Positions 1-8,252 of a DNA stretch of 64,000 bases are shown here, piece by piece. Origin of the DNA: Rhodococcus sp. OK302. GTDB lineage: Bacteria > Actinomycetota > Actinomycetes > Mycobacteriales > Mycobacteriaceae. The stretch lies in the NCBI RefSeq assembly GCF_002245895.1, contig NZ_NPJZ01000001.1, positions 124,001 to 188,000 of the forward strand, given 5' to 3'. A model generated the notes under the pieces. It ran no database searches. It had not been told where the DNA came from and worked only from the letters and a program-made list of their open reading frames with translations. Made by a program: the position numbers and the translations under genes. The stretch's first letter is position 1; each line of letters begins with the position of its first letter.

Positions 1-1
1 C

Positions 2-757
2 TTCTACGTCCCCGAGCACACCCACATTCCGGTGTCGCGGGATTCCGATCATCCGGGAACCCAATCCGCGGCGCTGCCGGATGACCGCTACCTGCGCACC
101 CTTGACCCGTGGGTAGCGCTCGGCACTGCTGCATCGGTCACCAGCACGATTCGTTTGGGTACTTCGGTGGCCTTGCCCCTCGAACATGATCCGATCACCC
201 TCGCGAAGACCATTGCGTCACTCGATCACCTGTCCGACGGCCGAGTGGTTTTCGGAGTCGGATTCGGTTGGAATGCAGAGGAACTCGCCGATCACGGCGT
301 TCCGCCGAACAAGCGTCGCACCGCATTGCGCGAATACCTCGAAGCCATGGGCGAACTGTGGTCGAAGGACGAGGCCTCGTACGACGGCCAGTTCGTGAAG
401 TACGGCGCAAGCTGGGCCTGGCCCAAGCCGGTACAAAAGCCGCGCCCGCCCATCCTCCTCGGCGCTGGGGCTAGCGAAAAGACATTCAAGTGGATCGCGA
501 AGTCCGCCGACGGCTGGATCACAACCCCGATTCAGCAGGAGATCGAAGAGAACGTCACACTACTGCGCAAGATCTGGGCGGAGGTGGGCCGCAGCGGTGA
601 ACCCGAAATCACTGTTCTTGCCGGAAAGCCCGACCCCGAAAAGCTCGCCCACTGGGAAAGCATCGGCGTAACCGAGGCGATGTTCGGAACTCCGGACAAG
701 GCGCCCGAAGAAGTTGTGGAGTACATCAAGCGATTGGCCGGCAAGCTGGGCGGGTGA
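2..757 (+). CDS. LLM-class F420-dependent oxidoreductase, 5' truncated by window edge
   Basis: The reading frame is open from base 2, so the true start lies left of the window; the GTG at 32 is internal. The visible 251 codons give a luciferase-like (TIM-barrel) oxidoreductase. The start of the visible protein reads FVPEHTHIPVSR, which is typical of the F420-dependent TIGR03619-like group, followed by a segment (TSVALPLEHDPITLAKTIASLDHLSDGR, split here only by description) that forms the barrel core with the family's GR-V-GVG-GWN motif. It should use F420 or a flavin for hydride transfer; the substrate cannot be told. It is followed by 108 bp without a gene. Confidence 0.85.
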   Translation, partial: FYVPEHTHIPVSRDSDHPGTQSAALPDDRYLRTLDPWVALGTAASVTSTIRLGTSVALPLEHDPITLAKTIASLDHLSDGRVVFGVGFGWNAEELADHGVPPNKRRTALREYLEAMGELWSKDEASYDGQFVKYGASWAWPKPVQKPRPPILLGAGASEKTFKWIAKSADGWITTPIQQEIEENVTLLRKIWAEVGRSGEPEITVLAGKPDPEKLAHWESIGVTEAMFGTPDKAPEEVVEYIKRLAGKLGG

Positions 758-865
758 AGTCCGCCACATCATCTTGACCTCAAGTGCACTCGAGATCTTA
801 ACGTCGGTACAGCACACACCAAGTGTATCGACTGCAACAATCGAGTAGCGAAGGGCAGGAAACCT

Positions 866-1423
866 GTGACGACGGAACTGGTTGGACCGCAATCCGATTC
901 AATACCAGCGATGTCGATCCGCACCTCATTTGTCGACGCGTTCCGAAACCACCCGGCCGGCGTCGCCGTCATCACAGCCACCGGCAATGACGGCCCGGTC
1001 GGGATCACGTCGTCGTCGGTGATCTCGATCAGCGCCGATCCCGCAGTGCTCGCATTCTCGCTGCAATCTCTACGTGGATCTGCCGCCGCAATCGCGACTG
1101 CGACCAGTTTCCTTGTACACCTTGCTCATTCCGAAAATGCAGAACTGGCTTCGACATTTGCGACGCGCGGCGCCGTCCGGTTCGGCGACGACATGGAATG
1201 GTCATTCCTCGAAACTGGTGAACCACTTCTGCACGGAACCGGGCATGTCCTGCGGGCGGTCCCGCTCAGCACAACCGCTTGCGGGTCCGCGCTCATCGTC
1301 ACTGCCGAAGTTGTCGACGTCGTCACTCCGGCGCGAATTCGCTCGCCCCTCGTCTATCACGACCGAGCGTATCGACACCTCGCTCCCACCCAGACCCCTC
1401 AACCGAAAGGTGCTCAACTATGA
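866..1423 (+). CDS. Flavin reductase family protein (FMN-binding split barrel)
   Basis: A 185-residue protein with the flavin_reductase-like fold: [13 protein letters not shown] near residue 29, then a [11 protein letters not shown] segment and a PAVLAFSL stretch that normally shape the FMN site. Such proteins reduce free FMN or FAD with NAD(P)H and hand it to a monooxygenase, or act as small flavoenzymes themselves. The GTG start is preceded by AGGGCAGGA at 851-859. Its TGA overlaps the ATG of the superoxide dismutase gene by the ATGA arrangement, so the two are translationally coupled. A luciferase-like oxidoreductase lies upstream and could be a partner (inference). Confidence 0.85.
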   Translation: MTTELVGPQSDSIPAMSIRTSFVDAFRNHPAGVAVITATGNDGPVGITSSSVISISADPAVLAFSLQSLRGSAAAIATATSFLVHLAHSENAELASTFATRGAVRFGDDMEWSFLETGEPLLHGTGHVLRAVPLSTTACGSALIVTAEVVDVVTPARIRSPLVYHDRAYRHLAPTQTPQPKGAQL

Positions 1424-2046
1424 CCGAATACGTGTTGCCCCAGCTTGATTACGATTACTCAGCCCTCGAGCCGCACATTTCCGGCGAGATCATGGAATTG
1501 CATCACAGCAAGCACCATGCCACGTATGTCGCGGGCGCAAACAGTGCGATCGAGCAGTTGGCTGCGGCCCGTGAAGACGGCACCATTGCAGCCAAGGCCC
1601 CGTTGCTCAGCAAGAACCTCGCCTTCCACCTGGGCGGGCACACCAATCACTCCATCTTCTGGAAGAACCTCTCCCCCAACGGCGGTGAGCGCCCCGAGGG
1701 TGAACTGGCCGCCGCGATCGACGAGCATTTCGGTTCGTTCGACGCGTTTGTCACCCACTTCTCCGCCGTTGCAACCACTTTGCAGGGTTCGGGCTGGGCT
1801 GTGCTGGCGTACGACACGATCGGGCAGCGCCTGATCATCGAACAGCTCACCGACCAGCAGGGCAACATCAGCATCGGCATCGTGCCGCTACTCATGCTCG
1901 ACATGTGGGAGCACGCCTTCTACTTGCAGTACAAGAACGTGAAGGCCGATTATGTGAAGGCGTACTGGAACGTCATCAACTGGGAAGACGTGGCGCAGCG
2001 TTACACCGATGCCACTGCGGTCTCCCTACTGGGTTCCGGCAAATAG
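1420..2046 (+). CDS. sodA: Superoxide dismutase, Fe/Mn type
   Basis: A 208-residue Fe/Mn superoxide dismutase converting superoxide to peroxide and oxygen. The four metal ligands are visible: H28 in LHHSKHH, H77 in [10 protein letters not shown], and D161 and H165 in [11 protein letters not shown]. No signal peptide is seen. The ATG at 1420 is chosen because it starts the canonical N-terminus ([12 protein letters not shown]) and overlaps the stop of the flavin reductase gene; the open frame runs further upstream but that part is out-of-family. A hairpin terminator lies just downstream. Whether it uses Mn or Fe cannot be decided from sequence alone. Confidence 0.97.
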   Translation: MTEYVLPQLDYDYSALEPHISGEIMELHHSKHHATYVAGANSAIEQLAAAREDGTIAAKAPLLSKNLAFHLGGHTNHSIFWKNLSPNGGERPEGELAAAIDEHFGSFDAFVTHFSAVATTLQGSGWAVLAYDTIGQRLIIEQLTDQQGNISIGIVPLLMLDMWEHAFYLQYKNVKADYVKAYWNVINWEDVAQRYTDATAVSLLGSGK

Positions 2047-2056
2047 GTCGAGATTT

Positions 2057-2090
2057 GATGCGGCGGAATCCAGCTCAGATCCGCCGCATC
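2057..2090. terminator. Bidirectional hairpin terminator between sodA and the LexA-type gene
   Basis: A perfect 11-bp inverted repeat (GATGCGGCGGA at 2057-2067 and its complement at 2080-2090) with a 12-nt loop sits between the convergent sodA and LexA-type genes and overlaps the last codons of the latter. No strong T-run follows on either side. Confidence 0.6.
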
Positions 2091-2737
2091 ACCGAAACGA
2101 CTTTGCCCAGAATGGCTGCACCGTCGCCGTCGATGACCGAATAGGCGGCGTTGCGGGGCTCGAGGTAGACGTGGCCGTTGCGGCGACGGAGCACCTTCAC
2201 CGTTGCCTCGCCGTCGATCATCGCGGCGACGATCTCTCCGGAATGCGCCTCCTCTTGGCGGCGCACGACAACAACATCGCCGTCGCAGATCGCGGCATCA
2301 ATCATCGACTCGCCGCGCACTCGCAGCCCGAACACCGTGCCGGAGCCGACGAGTTCCCGAGGGAGTGCCAGCACCTCGTCGGCATGCTCGTCGGCGAGAA
2401 TCGGTGTGCCGGCGGCAATATCGCCGACTACCGGCACCCTCACGTTGTTGTCGGACGAATGCCCCGACGTTCCGCCGGAGAGGAACGGGCGCACGTCCAA
2501 CTGCCGTGTCATGGCCGTACCGCGGCGGAGGAAACCCTTTTCCTCGAGACCCTTCAGATGCTTCGACACCGACGACGTCGAGCGCAGTCCTACGGCGTCG
2601 CCAATCTGCCGGGTACTCGGCGCGCATCCGTTGGCGGCCACCCAGTCTCGGATGGTCACCAGAATCCGCTGCTGGCGCGGCGGCAGGGTGGAGGCGTCGA
2701 GGCCACCGAACATGTCAATGTCGTCGTAATCGGTCAC
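2075..2737 (-). CDS. LexA-type self-cleaving repressor (S24 family), probable LexA paralogue
   Basis: A 220-residue protein with a winged-helix LexA DNA-binding domain (about 20-82; TRQIGDAVGLRSTSSVSKHL) and a C-terminal S24 peptidase domain. The Ala-Gly cleavage site is A109-G110 (GDIAAGTP), the nucleophile S144 (RGESMIDA) and the general base K181 (GEATVKVL). The N-terminus and linker differ from the usual actinobacterial LexA (which normally has [21 protein letters not shown]), so I read this as a second LexA-like repressor, not the housekeeping one. The GTG at 2737 fits the family N-terminus; the frame runs on upstream through the operator. It is divergent from the hydrolase gene across a large palindrome. 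Confidence 0.85.
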   Translation of the reverse strand: MTDYDDIDMFGGLDASTLPPRQQRILVTIRDWVAANGCAPSTRQIGDAVGLRSTSSVSKHLKGLEEKGFLRRGTAMTRQLDVRPFLSGGTSGHSSDNNVRVPVVGDIAAGTPILADEHADEVLALPRELVGSGTVFGLRVRGESMIDAAICDGDVVVVRRQEEAHSGEIVAAMIDGEATVKVLRRRNGHVYLEPRNAAYSVIDGDGAAILGKVVSVMRRI

Positions 2738-2765
2738 CCACGAATCGTAGTGGGGTGGCGGCAAC

Positions 2766-2804
2766 CCTTTGGTGCATGTTATCTCAGGTAACATGCACCA
2801 AAGG
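2766..2804. promoter_or_regulatory. Perfect 16-bp inverted repeat, probable operator
   Basis: The left arm CCTTTGGTGCATGTTA (2766-2781) is matched exactly by its complement at 2789-2804, with a 7-bp spacer. It lies between the divergent LexA-type repressor and the hydrolase gene. It does not resemble the classic actinobacterial SOS box (TCGAAC-N4-GTTCGA). It is likely an operator controlling one or both genes; which protein binds is unknown. Confidence 0.65.
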
Positions 2805-2846
2805 TGGCCGAACCGACGGCTGCGGCTCGAGCCCAAGGGGATAGCA

Positions 2847-3929
2847 GTGCTGGATATCAGCGGTTTGATCGCGACCTGGCGCCCCACGCTGGGCGACGCA
2901 GCACGAAACGCCTGGGGACTGTCATTCGGCGACGGCGTCGAACAACCCCAGCGCACTCCGAGCACGTTGATCACCAGTGGCCCACATCGCGATCTGTACC
3001 GCTTCGGCGACGCCGCAGGCGCACCCGTCCTCCTCGTACCGCCGCTGGCCGTCACCGCACACTGCTACGACCTGCGTCCGGGCCAGAGCCTCGCCGCACA
3101 CCTCAGCAGCGGAGGCCATACGCCTTACGTCGTCGATTACGGCACGATGCGATATGCCGACCGCGACCTGGGATTCGAAGCCTGGGTCGACGACATACTT
3201 CCCGAAGCGATCCGGACGGTCTCCGAATTACATGACGGTGCAGCCGTTTCCGTCATCGGCTGGAGTCTCGGCGGAACCATGACCCTACTGACTGCGTCGG
3301 CGCACCCCGAACTGCCGATTGCGTCGATCACGACCATCGGCACGCCCATCGACTACACCAAAATCCCGGCTATCAGCCCACTTCGGCTGATCGGCAAGTA
3401 CACCGGCGAGCGCCCACTGACCACCGTCACCGACCTGGTGGGCGGACTTCCCGCTCCCATCGTGCAGGCAAGCTACCGAGTGACCGCGCCGCAACGGGAG
3501 CTACTCAAACCGTGGTTTATCGCCAAAAATCTGCACAATACCGAAACGCTGGCCCGGATGGAATCGATCGACAACTTCATGGCGGAGATGCCCGGATATC
3601 CGGGCAAGGCCTTCCAACAGATCTGTGAACAGCTCATCCTGGGCAACGGCCTGCTCAATGACACGATCACACTGGCAGGCCGAAACATCAAGCTGGCCAA
3701 ACTGAATGCACCGGTACTGTCGATCTCCGGAGCGTCGGATGTCATCGCACCGATTGCATCGGCGGTGGCGATCACGTCGGTCCTGACCGGATCGCCGTCC
3801 GTCCGATTCGAAACGGCGCCGGGCAGCCACCTCGGTCTGGTGGCCGGCCCGACGGCAAAGAACTCCACGTGGGCGTACATCGACAGCTTCTTGGAAGAAA
3901 CTACGCGACAGGTTGTTTCAGCTAACTAA
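2847..3929 (+). CDS. Alpha/beta hydrolase, PHA-synthase (PhaC)-like
   Basis: A 360-residue alpha/beta hydrolase. The nucleophile elbow is GWSLGG with S140, the likely acid is D298 (SGASDVIAP) and the base H328 (GSHLGL). The layout (LLVPPLAV oxyanion region, YVVDYG, then the elbow) is that of the PhaC/class III PHA synthase branch, but true synthases carry Cys in GxCxGG, so a Ser here argues for a hydrolase or acyltransferase. The GTG at 2847 is chosen because AAGGGG precedes it by 6 nt; an upstream in-frame start would fall inside the operator palindrome. It faces the next gene tail to tail. Confidence 0.8.
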   Translation: MLDISGLIATWRPTLGDAARNAWGLSFGDGVEQPQRTPSTLITSGPHRDLYRFGDAAGAPVLLVPPLAVTAHCYDLRPGQSLAAHLSSGGHTPYVVDYGTMRYADRDLGFEAWVDDILPEAIRTVSELHDGAAVSVIGWSLGGTMTLLTASAHPELPIASITTIGTPIDYTKIPAISPLRLIGKYTGERPLTTVTDLVGGLPAPIVQASYRVTAPQRELLKPWFIAKNLHNTETLARMESIDNFMAEMPGYPGKAFQQICEQLILGNGLLNDTITLAGRNIKLAKLNAPVLSISGASDVIAPIASAVAITSVLTGSPSVRFETAPGSHLGLVAGPTAKNSTWAYIDSFLEETTRQVVSAN

Positions 3930-3936
3930 CCGCCGA

Positions 3937-5037
3937 TCACGGTGCCATGTCGAGCCAGCCCACAAATCCCGACGGGTCGTGACGACCCATCACTGCATGC
4001 TCGAACATGCCCCACCCCTCGGCACCGTTGCAGGTTGCGCGCGCGATGTGGTCGATGGTGCCGTAGGGAAGCTTTCCGGTGATCGCAGGGTCGTTGAGGT
4101 CGTAGACCGACGACGACGACCAGTTACGTCCACGCCATTCTCCGTGCGTCCAATCCGAGTCACCGCCGTAGCCGGCACCGACGTTGAGTGCGACAAAACC
4201 CAGGGTCTCGATGTCGACAACCAACGGTTCACCCGACGGTGTAGTCAGGTGCAGACGCGCGCTCTCCGGATGCCGGGTGCCGGAGCGGTACTTGATTTCC
4301 GTACGCGGCCAACCCAATTGCTCGACGCGGCCGTCACGGAAGGTTCGTGTTGCATGGCTCAGCGTCCGGTAGCCGTCCGGGCTTTCCTGCACGATCACCA
4401 TGAGGGCAAAGTCGTCGAAGCGCAGCGGTACATAGGTCCACCAGTGGCCGCCGGTCGGAGTTTCCGCCATGCGACCAGCCGGATCCGGCTCGCCAACGGG
4501 CCTGATCCCCCACGAGCGGTCCCGCGTTCCCGTCCACACCGCCGGATCGACAACCAGGTCTTTGCCGCCGACATTCATTGTTCCGGACCAGCTTCCGACC
4601 TGTGCGAAGCGAGTGGCGTCGAGGATCGCGCGCGGGCCGGCCATCAGTGTGTGATGCTCCTCGAGCACCGAATCGAAGGCGCCGTTCCAGGTCATGTCGA
4701 AGGCAAGATCTTCGTGTTCACAAATGACGCGGATAGTCTGCAGCGGCTTGACTACCTCGATTCGGTACCCACCCACCTCCGCCTTGGTCGACGTTTCCTC
4801 GTGCGCATCGGAAAAGCGAATAGCTACTTGGGTGTCTCCGGTACGGACCGTCGCAAATGCATCGACAACTCCGAGGTTGGGGTAAACCCCGAGTCCGGTC
4901 ACCAGAAAGACGTCACCCGTACGATCGTGCGCGTTGAAGTAGCAGCGATCGTAGAAGTTTCGGTCGGTCGACGTCATGCGTGCCATCGACAACGGTGCCT
5001 GATGCACCGGGTATTCGTCGAGATCGATCGGCTTCAT
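3937..5037 (-). CDS. Uncharacterised protein, DUF7064/DUF7065-like, paired with a kinase-like gene
   Basis: A 366-residue protein without signal peptide or membrane segment, rich in Trp and beta-strand-like stretches (GGHWWTYVPLRFDDFALMV, WRGRNWSSSSVYDL). I recognise it only as the family often found next to phosphotransferase-fold genes in mycobacteria and rhodococci; no catalytic motif is evident. The ATG at 5037 is preferred over one four codons earlier because GGGAGAAGAA precedes it and it overlaps the stop of the upstream gene as ATGA. The tight coupling suggests a joint function with that gene. Confidence 0.7.
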   Translation of the reverse strand: MKPIDLDEYPVHQAPLSMARMTSTDRNFYDRCYFNAHDRTGDVFLVTGLGVYPNLGVVDAFATVRTGDTQVAIRFSDAHEETSTKAEVGGYRIEVVKPLQTIRVICEHEDLAFDMTWNGAFDSVLEEHHTLMAGPRAILDATRFAQVGSWSGTMNVGGKDLVVDPAVWTGTRDRSWGIRPVGEPDPAGRMAETPTGGHWWTYVPLRFDDFALMVIVQESPDGYRTLSHATRTFRDGRVEQLGWPRTEIKYRSGTRHPESARLHLTTPSGEPLVVDIETLGFVALNVGAGYGGDSDWTHGEWRGRNWSSSSVYDLNDPAITGKLPYGTIDHIARATCNGAEGWGMFEHAVMGRHDPSGFVGWLDMAP

Positions 5038-6158
5038 TTCTTCTCCCATTCGTAGGTTCCGTCAATAAGTCCGGCGAGCATCGCGTGATGCATCACGTAC
5101 TCGTCGAGATTCTCCGGAGGCTGCTTCTCCCCGAAGTGGATTCGCCGTCGTTCGATCTGTGACATGACGATCCCGTGCCGCAGTGCGGCGTAGACCAGAT
5201 AGAAGTCCAAGTCACGGACGGTAAATCCCGTAGCATTTTCGTATTCCGCCACTACATCGTTGCGCCGGAACATGTCCGGTAAACCCGGCATGGAGAACTG
5301 CTCGGCCAAGTCCTGGAACTGGCGGTGAAAGAAGATGAACCAACCCAGATCCAACTCGCGCGGCGCCAACGTCGCAGATTCCCAGTCGAGCACGGCAACC
5401 GGATCTGTTCCCTGGAACATGATGTTGCCGATGCGGGCATCACCCCAGCACAGGACGTCTTCGCTGGGGTCGCTCGGCCAGTGCTCTTCGAGCCAGTCGA
5501 ATGCGCTTTCCAGCACCGGAATTCGCAATCCGTCATGGCGACGGGTCCATTCGTAGTACGCGCGTTCACCCTCGAAGTGTCGACGCAGGCCCGAACTGTC
5601 GCTCAAAGTGCGCAAGTCTGCATCGATGCCGTGAATTCGCGCCAGAATGTGGACGCTGTTCGACTGAACACGCGCCCGGTCTGCGACGGCGGATTCTTGA
5701 AGCCACCCGCCGAAGACGTAGGGCGGATTGTCGACGGGAACGGCACCGGTGACACGGTCCATCACCAGGAACGGAGTCCCCAGGGCGTCAGCGGAGTTCT
5801 CGACCCAGCGGACGCGCGGTACCGACACGTCACTGCACTGACGAACCGCAGTCAGGACGTCGAACTGGGCTTGGAGGTCGTAGCGGGGGAAAACCGGAAA
5901 CGCCGTAGCTTCGGGCGCCAGGCGCGCCACCAACTGCGCCGTCGTCGCGACACCGTCTTCGGTCCAGTCCAAGTCGAATAATACTGAGACACTGGACATT
6001 CCCGAGTGAGTTGGACGGCTCAGATTGTAGACGCGAACGTCGGTAGCGGTGTCGAGCTTTGCGGTGAGCCAACGCTCCAACTCAGTGGAGACAACCTCCA
6101 GATCGGTCTCGGTCGTAGTGATCGACGCTTCCGCTTCCTGCGGCATACCCGTTGTCAC
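5034..6158 (-). CDS. Phosphotransferase family protein (APH/choline-kinase fold)
   Basis: A 374-residue protein of the aminoglycoside-phosphotransferase fold. The catalytic loop reads CWGDARIGNIMF (W238-G-D240, N245), with Trp in place of the usual His, and the Mg-binding VLDWES follows (D258). Relatives act as small-molecule kinases or acyl-CoA dehydrogenase-linked enzymes; the substrate here is unknown. The GTG start has AAGGAGAG about 11 nt upstream. It is the first gene of a two-gene unit with the uncharacterised gene downstream and is divergent from a TetR gene, which is a likely regulator. Confidence 0.85.
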   Translation of the reverse strand: MTTGMPQEAEASITTTETDLEVVSTELERWLTAKLDTATDVRVYNLSRPTHSGMSSVSVLFDLDWTEDGVATTAQLVARLAPEATAFPVFPRYDLQAQFDVLTAVRQCSDVSVPRVRWVENSADALGTPFLVMDRVTGAVPVDNPPYVFGGWLQESAVADRARVQSNSVHILARIHGIDADLRTLSDSSGLRRHFEGERAYYEWTRRHDGLRIPVLESAFDWLEEHWPSDPSEDVLCWGDARIGNIMFQGTDPVAVLDWESATLAPRELDLGWFIFFHRQFQDLAEQFSMPGLPDMFRRNDVVAEYENATGFTVRDLDFYLVYAALRHGIVMSQIERRRIHFGEKQPPENLDEYVMHHAMLAGLIDGTYEWEKK

Positions 6159-6162
6159 GATA

Positions 6163-6241
6163 GTGAACTCTCCTTCGCGCTACATACTTTCGACTAGGTC
6201 CAAATTCTTGTACTGCGGGCCAAATATAGACTCGAGTTCAC
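6163..6241. promoter_or_regulatory. Divergent promoter region with widely spaced inverted half-sites
   Basis: GTGAACTC at 6163-6170 and its exact complement GAGTTCAC at 6234-6241 lie 63 bp apart, one next to each divergent gene start. The second overlaps an ACTCGAGT palindrome. This fits binding of the adjacent TetR regulator at both promoters, but it could be chance. Confidence 0.35.
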
Positions 6242-6281
6242 CTTTATGGAAGGGTTTGGAGAAATTGGAAGTGGAGACTCG

Positions 6282-6908
6282 ATGTCAACGAATCAACCGA
6301 TCGCCCTCACTCGCCGTGAGCGCAACAAATACGAGACGCGTCAGCGCCTGTTGAGCGCAGCTCGAACACTCTTCGCCGAGAAGGGCGTGACGGGTACGAC
6401 AATCGACGACATCGCCGAAATGGCAGATGTCTCGAGGGCAACTTTCTTCAACTACTTCCAGACCAAGGATTCACTGGTCTCCGCGTTGCACGACGGGCAC
6501 ATGCAGAAGTTGGCCGTCTTGATCGACGGCCTGCTCGAGCAGGACCTGACAACAGCGCAGCGGGTTCGACGCGTCTTCGAAGACGTCACCGATGCAACAC
6601 GCCGATTCCGCATCTATCTACGCGGAGTGACCGGTGAACTCGAACGGGATCTGGCAAGCAACCAGATCAGTCAGGAAAGAACCGAACAGTTCAACGATCA
6701 AATTTTGCGAGTGCTTGAACCCGGAATCGCTGCCGGAGAAGTTCGAACGGATTTTCCGATCGAATTTCTCGCTCAGACTGTTGCAGCCGTGTACATTTCG
6801 TCGGTCCGCTACTGGCACCAGGACTCCGACTACGACATCGCCGACGGCTTCGACACCACCATGCGATTCATCGCCGAATCGATCGGACCACGCAGCGCTA
6901 CCTCGTAA
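6282..6908 (+). CDS. TetR/AcrR family transcriptional regulator
   Basis: A 208-residue TetR regulator. The HTH lies at about residues 20-66 (IDDIAEMADVSRATFFNYFQTK), followed by a helical ligand-binding domain. The ATG at 6282 is chosen for the GGAG 5 nt upstream; another ATG 12 codons earlier is possible. It is divergent from the kinase-like/uncharacterised pair and probably controls it. Its 3' end overlaps the TerD-VWA gene on the other strand by 11 bp. Confidence 0.9.
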   Translation: MSTNQPIALTRRERNKYETRQRLLSAARTLFAEKGVTGTTIDDIAEMADVSRATFFNYFQTKDSLVSALHDGHMQKLAVLIDGLLEQDLTTAQRVRRVFEDVTDATRRFRIYLRGVTGELERDLASNQISQERTEQFNDQILRVLEPGIAAGEVRTDFPIEFLAQTVAAVYISSVRYWHQDSDYDIADGFDTTMRFIAESIGPRSATS

Positions 6909-8145
6909 CTCCCGCAGCCACAGCAGCCTTGTACCAATCCGGAAACTCGCTCAACAATCGTGAATAGAGTTCGGAATCGGAAACGGTATCGATGTCGTCG
7001 AGCGCAAAGAACCCCGCGTTGTCGACAATCCTGCCGTCCATGTCGTCGAGTTTCTCGAGTACGCCGTAGTTCGCTTTTCCGATTCCCACGAACTGCCAGA
7101 ACGCGGGCAGCGCCGACGCCGCGCGCATGAGTTTCGTGATTTCCCGACGCTCGGAAAACCCACCGTCGGTGAAGAAGAGGACAAGTGTGGGAGTGTCACC
7201 CGGGGTCAGACCCGAAATGATCTCTGTCATGATCGGAATCTCACGATTGACTGCGCCGATCGCGTCGTAGTTGAACCCGCCATGCTTCCCGCGCAGATGC
7301 AGATAGGTCTCCGACCAGGATTCTGCCTCGTGCACCGAGATCTCCGGAAGTTTATGGAAGCCAACCGCATACAGGTACGGCTCGAGCTTTCCGTCGTCGT
7401 CGAGCTGTATCGCGACAGGAATCATGCGCTCGACAACGCGATGCACCACCTTGGTTTTGTACTGCTTGTTCATGCTGCCGGTTTTGTCGATCACCAAGAT
7501 GACTCGGGCTCTGATTCCATTGCCGCCCTTGGTTAACAGCACCTTCGCGACTTCGCGCTTGCGGAGGTCCAGCTTTTCGCGCTTGACCATCGACAGCTTG
7601 GCCTCGTCGGGAACGGTGCGAATTCCGTCGGCGGCAACGGGCGCTGGTTCTTCGTCCACCGATACACCGAAAGTTGTAACCAGGTCTGCCAGCCCTCCGT
7701 CCCAACCGGCCGAGACATTGCGAATCTTCCACGAATCGCCGCGCCGGTAGATCTCGATGAGCACCGCAGCGCGTTCGGTGGTGAGACCCAATGCGGGAGC
7801 AGAAATCGGCGTGCCCCCAACGGACTGGATGGACGCCCCCAGATTCGCCACAGCAGAGAGTGCCCCGGCCACATTCTGATCAAGCGATACCGCGACACTG
7901 AGCATCGTGATTTCGGACGGCACTCTCGCGACGTCGATGTCGACTACCCCACCGTCACCGATGCGCACTGCGCCTTCCACGGAAATCGGCTGATTGAAGA
8001 AGATGAAGTCGGCGTCGCTGCGAACCTTGTTGCCTGCTCCGAGCTGAAAAACCATCAGGTCGACACTGCCGGGAGCAGCGCCCGTCACCGCCACTCGTAG
8101 CGTGTTTCCTTCGACAACCGTGTTCGCCCCACGCACCAATTCCAT
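6898..8145 (-). CDS. TerD-domain/VWA-domain protein (tellurium-resistance type)
   Basis: A 415-residue fusion of an N-terminal TerD domain (about 1-165; VRSDADFIFFNQP, a Ca-binding fold) with a von Willebrand A domain (about 212-400). The MIDAS motif is DKTGS at D220-S224, a DxTGS variant of the usual DxSxS. Proteins of this design (TerF-like) belong to tellurite/stress-response systems and act in the cytoplasm. The rest of a ter operon is absent from the window. The ATG at 8145 has AGGA 7 nt upstream; a TTG two codons earlier is less likely. Confidence 0.88.
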   Translation of the reverse strand: MELVRGANTVVEGNTLRVAVTGAAPGSVDLMVFQLGAGNKVRSDADFIFFNQPISVEGAVRIGDGGVVDIDVARVPSEITMLSVAVSLDQNVAGALSAVANLGASIQSVGGTPISAPALGLTTERAAVLIEIYRRGDSWKIRNVSAGWDGGLADLVTTFGVSVDEEPAPVAADGIRTVPDEAKLSMVKREKLDLRKREVAKVLLTKGGNGIRARVILVIDKTGSMNKQYKTKVVHRVVERMIPVAIQLDDDGKLEPYLYAVGFHKLPEISVHEAESWSETYLHLRGKHGGFNYDAIGAVNREIPIMTEIISGLTPGDTPTLVLFFTDGGFSERREITKLMRAASALPAFWQFVGIGKANYGVLEKLDDMDGRIVDNAGFFALDDIDTVSDSELYSRLLSEFPDWYKAAVAAGVTR

Positions 8146-8197
8146 GTGCAAATCCTATCGAGCGCCAGTCCGGGAATAGATTCCTCCCGCTCGATGT

Positions 8198-8229
8198 AAT
8201 ACTTGTGTAAGCAATACTTGCGAGCGCAA
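8198..8229. promoter_or_regulatory. Putative MarR operator region
   Basis: AATACTTG occurs twice with a 15-bp period (8198-8205 and 8213-8220), and the second copy runs into the near-palindrome TTGCGAGCGCAA (8218-8229; 5-bp arms). It lies 23 bp before the MarR start, as expected for autoregulation. Confidence 0.4.
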
Positions 8230-8252
8230 ATAAATGAGGAGAGTGACCGAGG

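Noticed and set aside
2738..3055. N-terminal extension of the LexA-type gene
   Set aside because: It would cross the operator palindrome and run antisense to the hydrolase gene start; the GTG at 2737 fits the family.
3913..5055. Long plus-strand open frame antisense to the DUF7064-like/kinase-like pair
   Set aside because: It has no recognisable domain, while the minus-strand genes have family motifs and ATGA coupling; high GC often leaves long antisense frames open.
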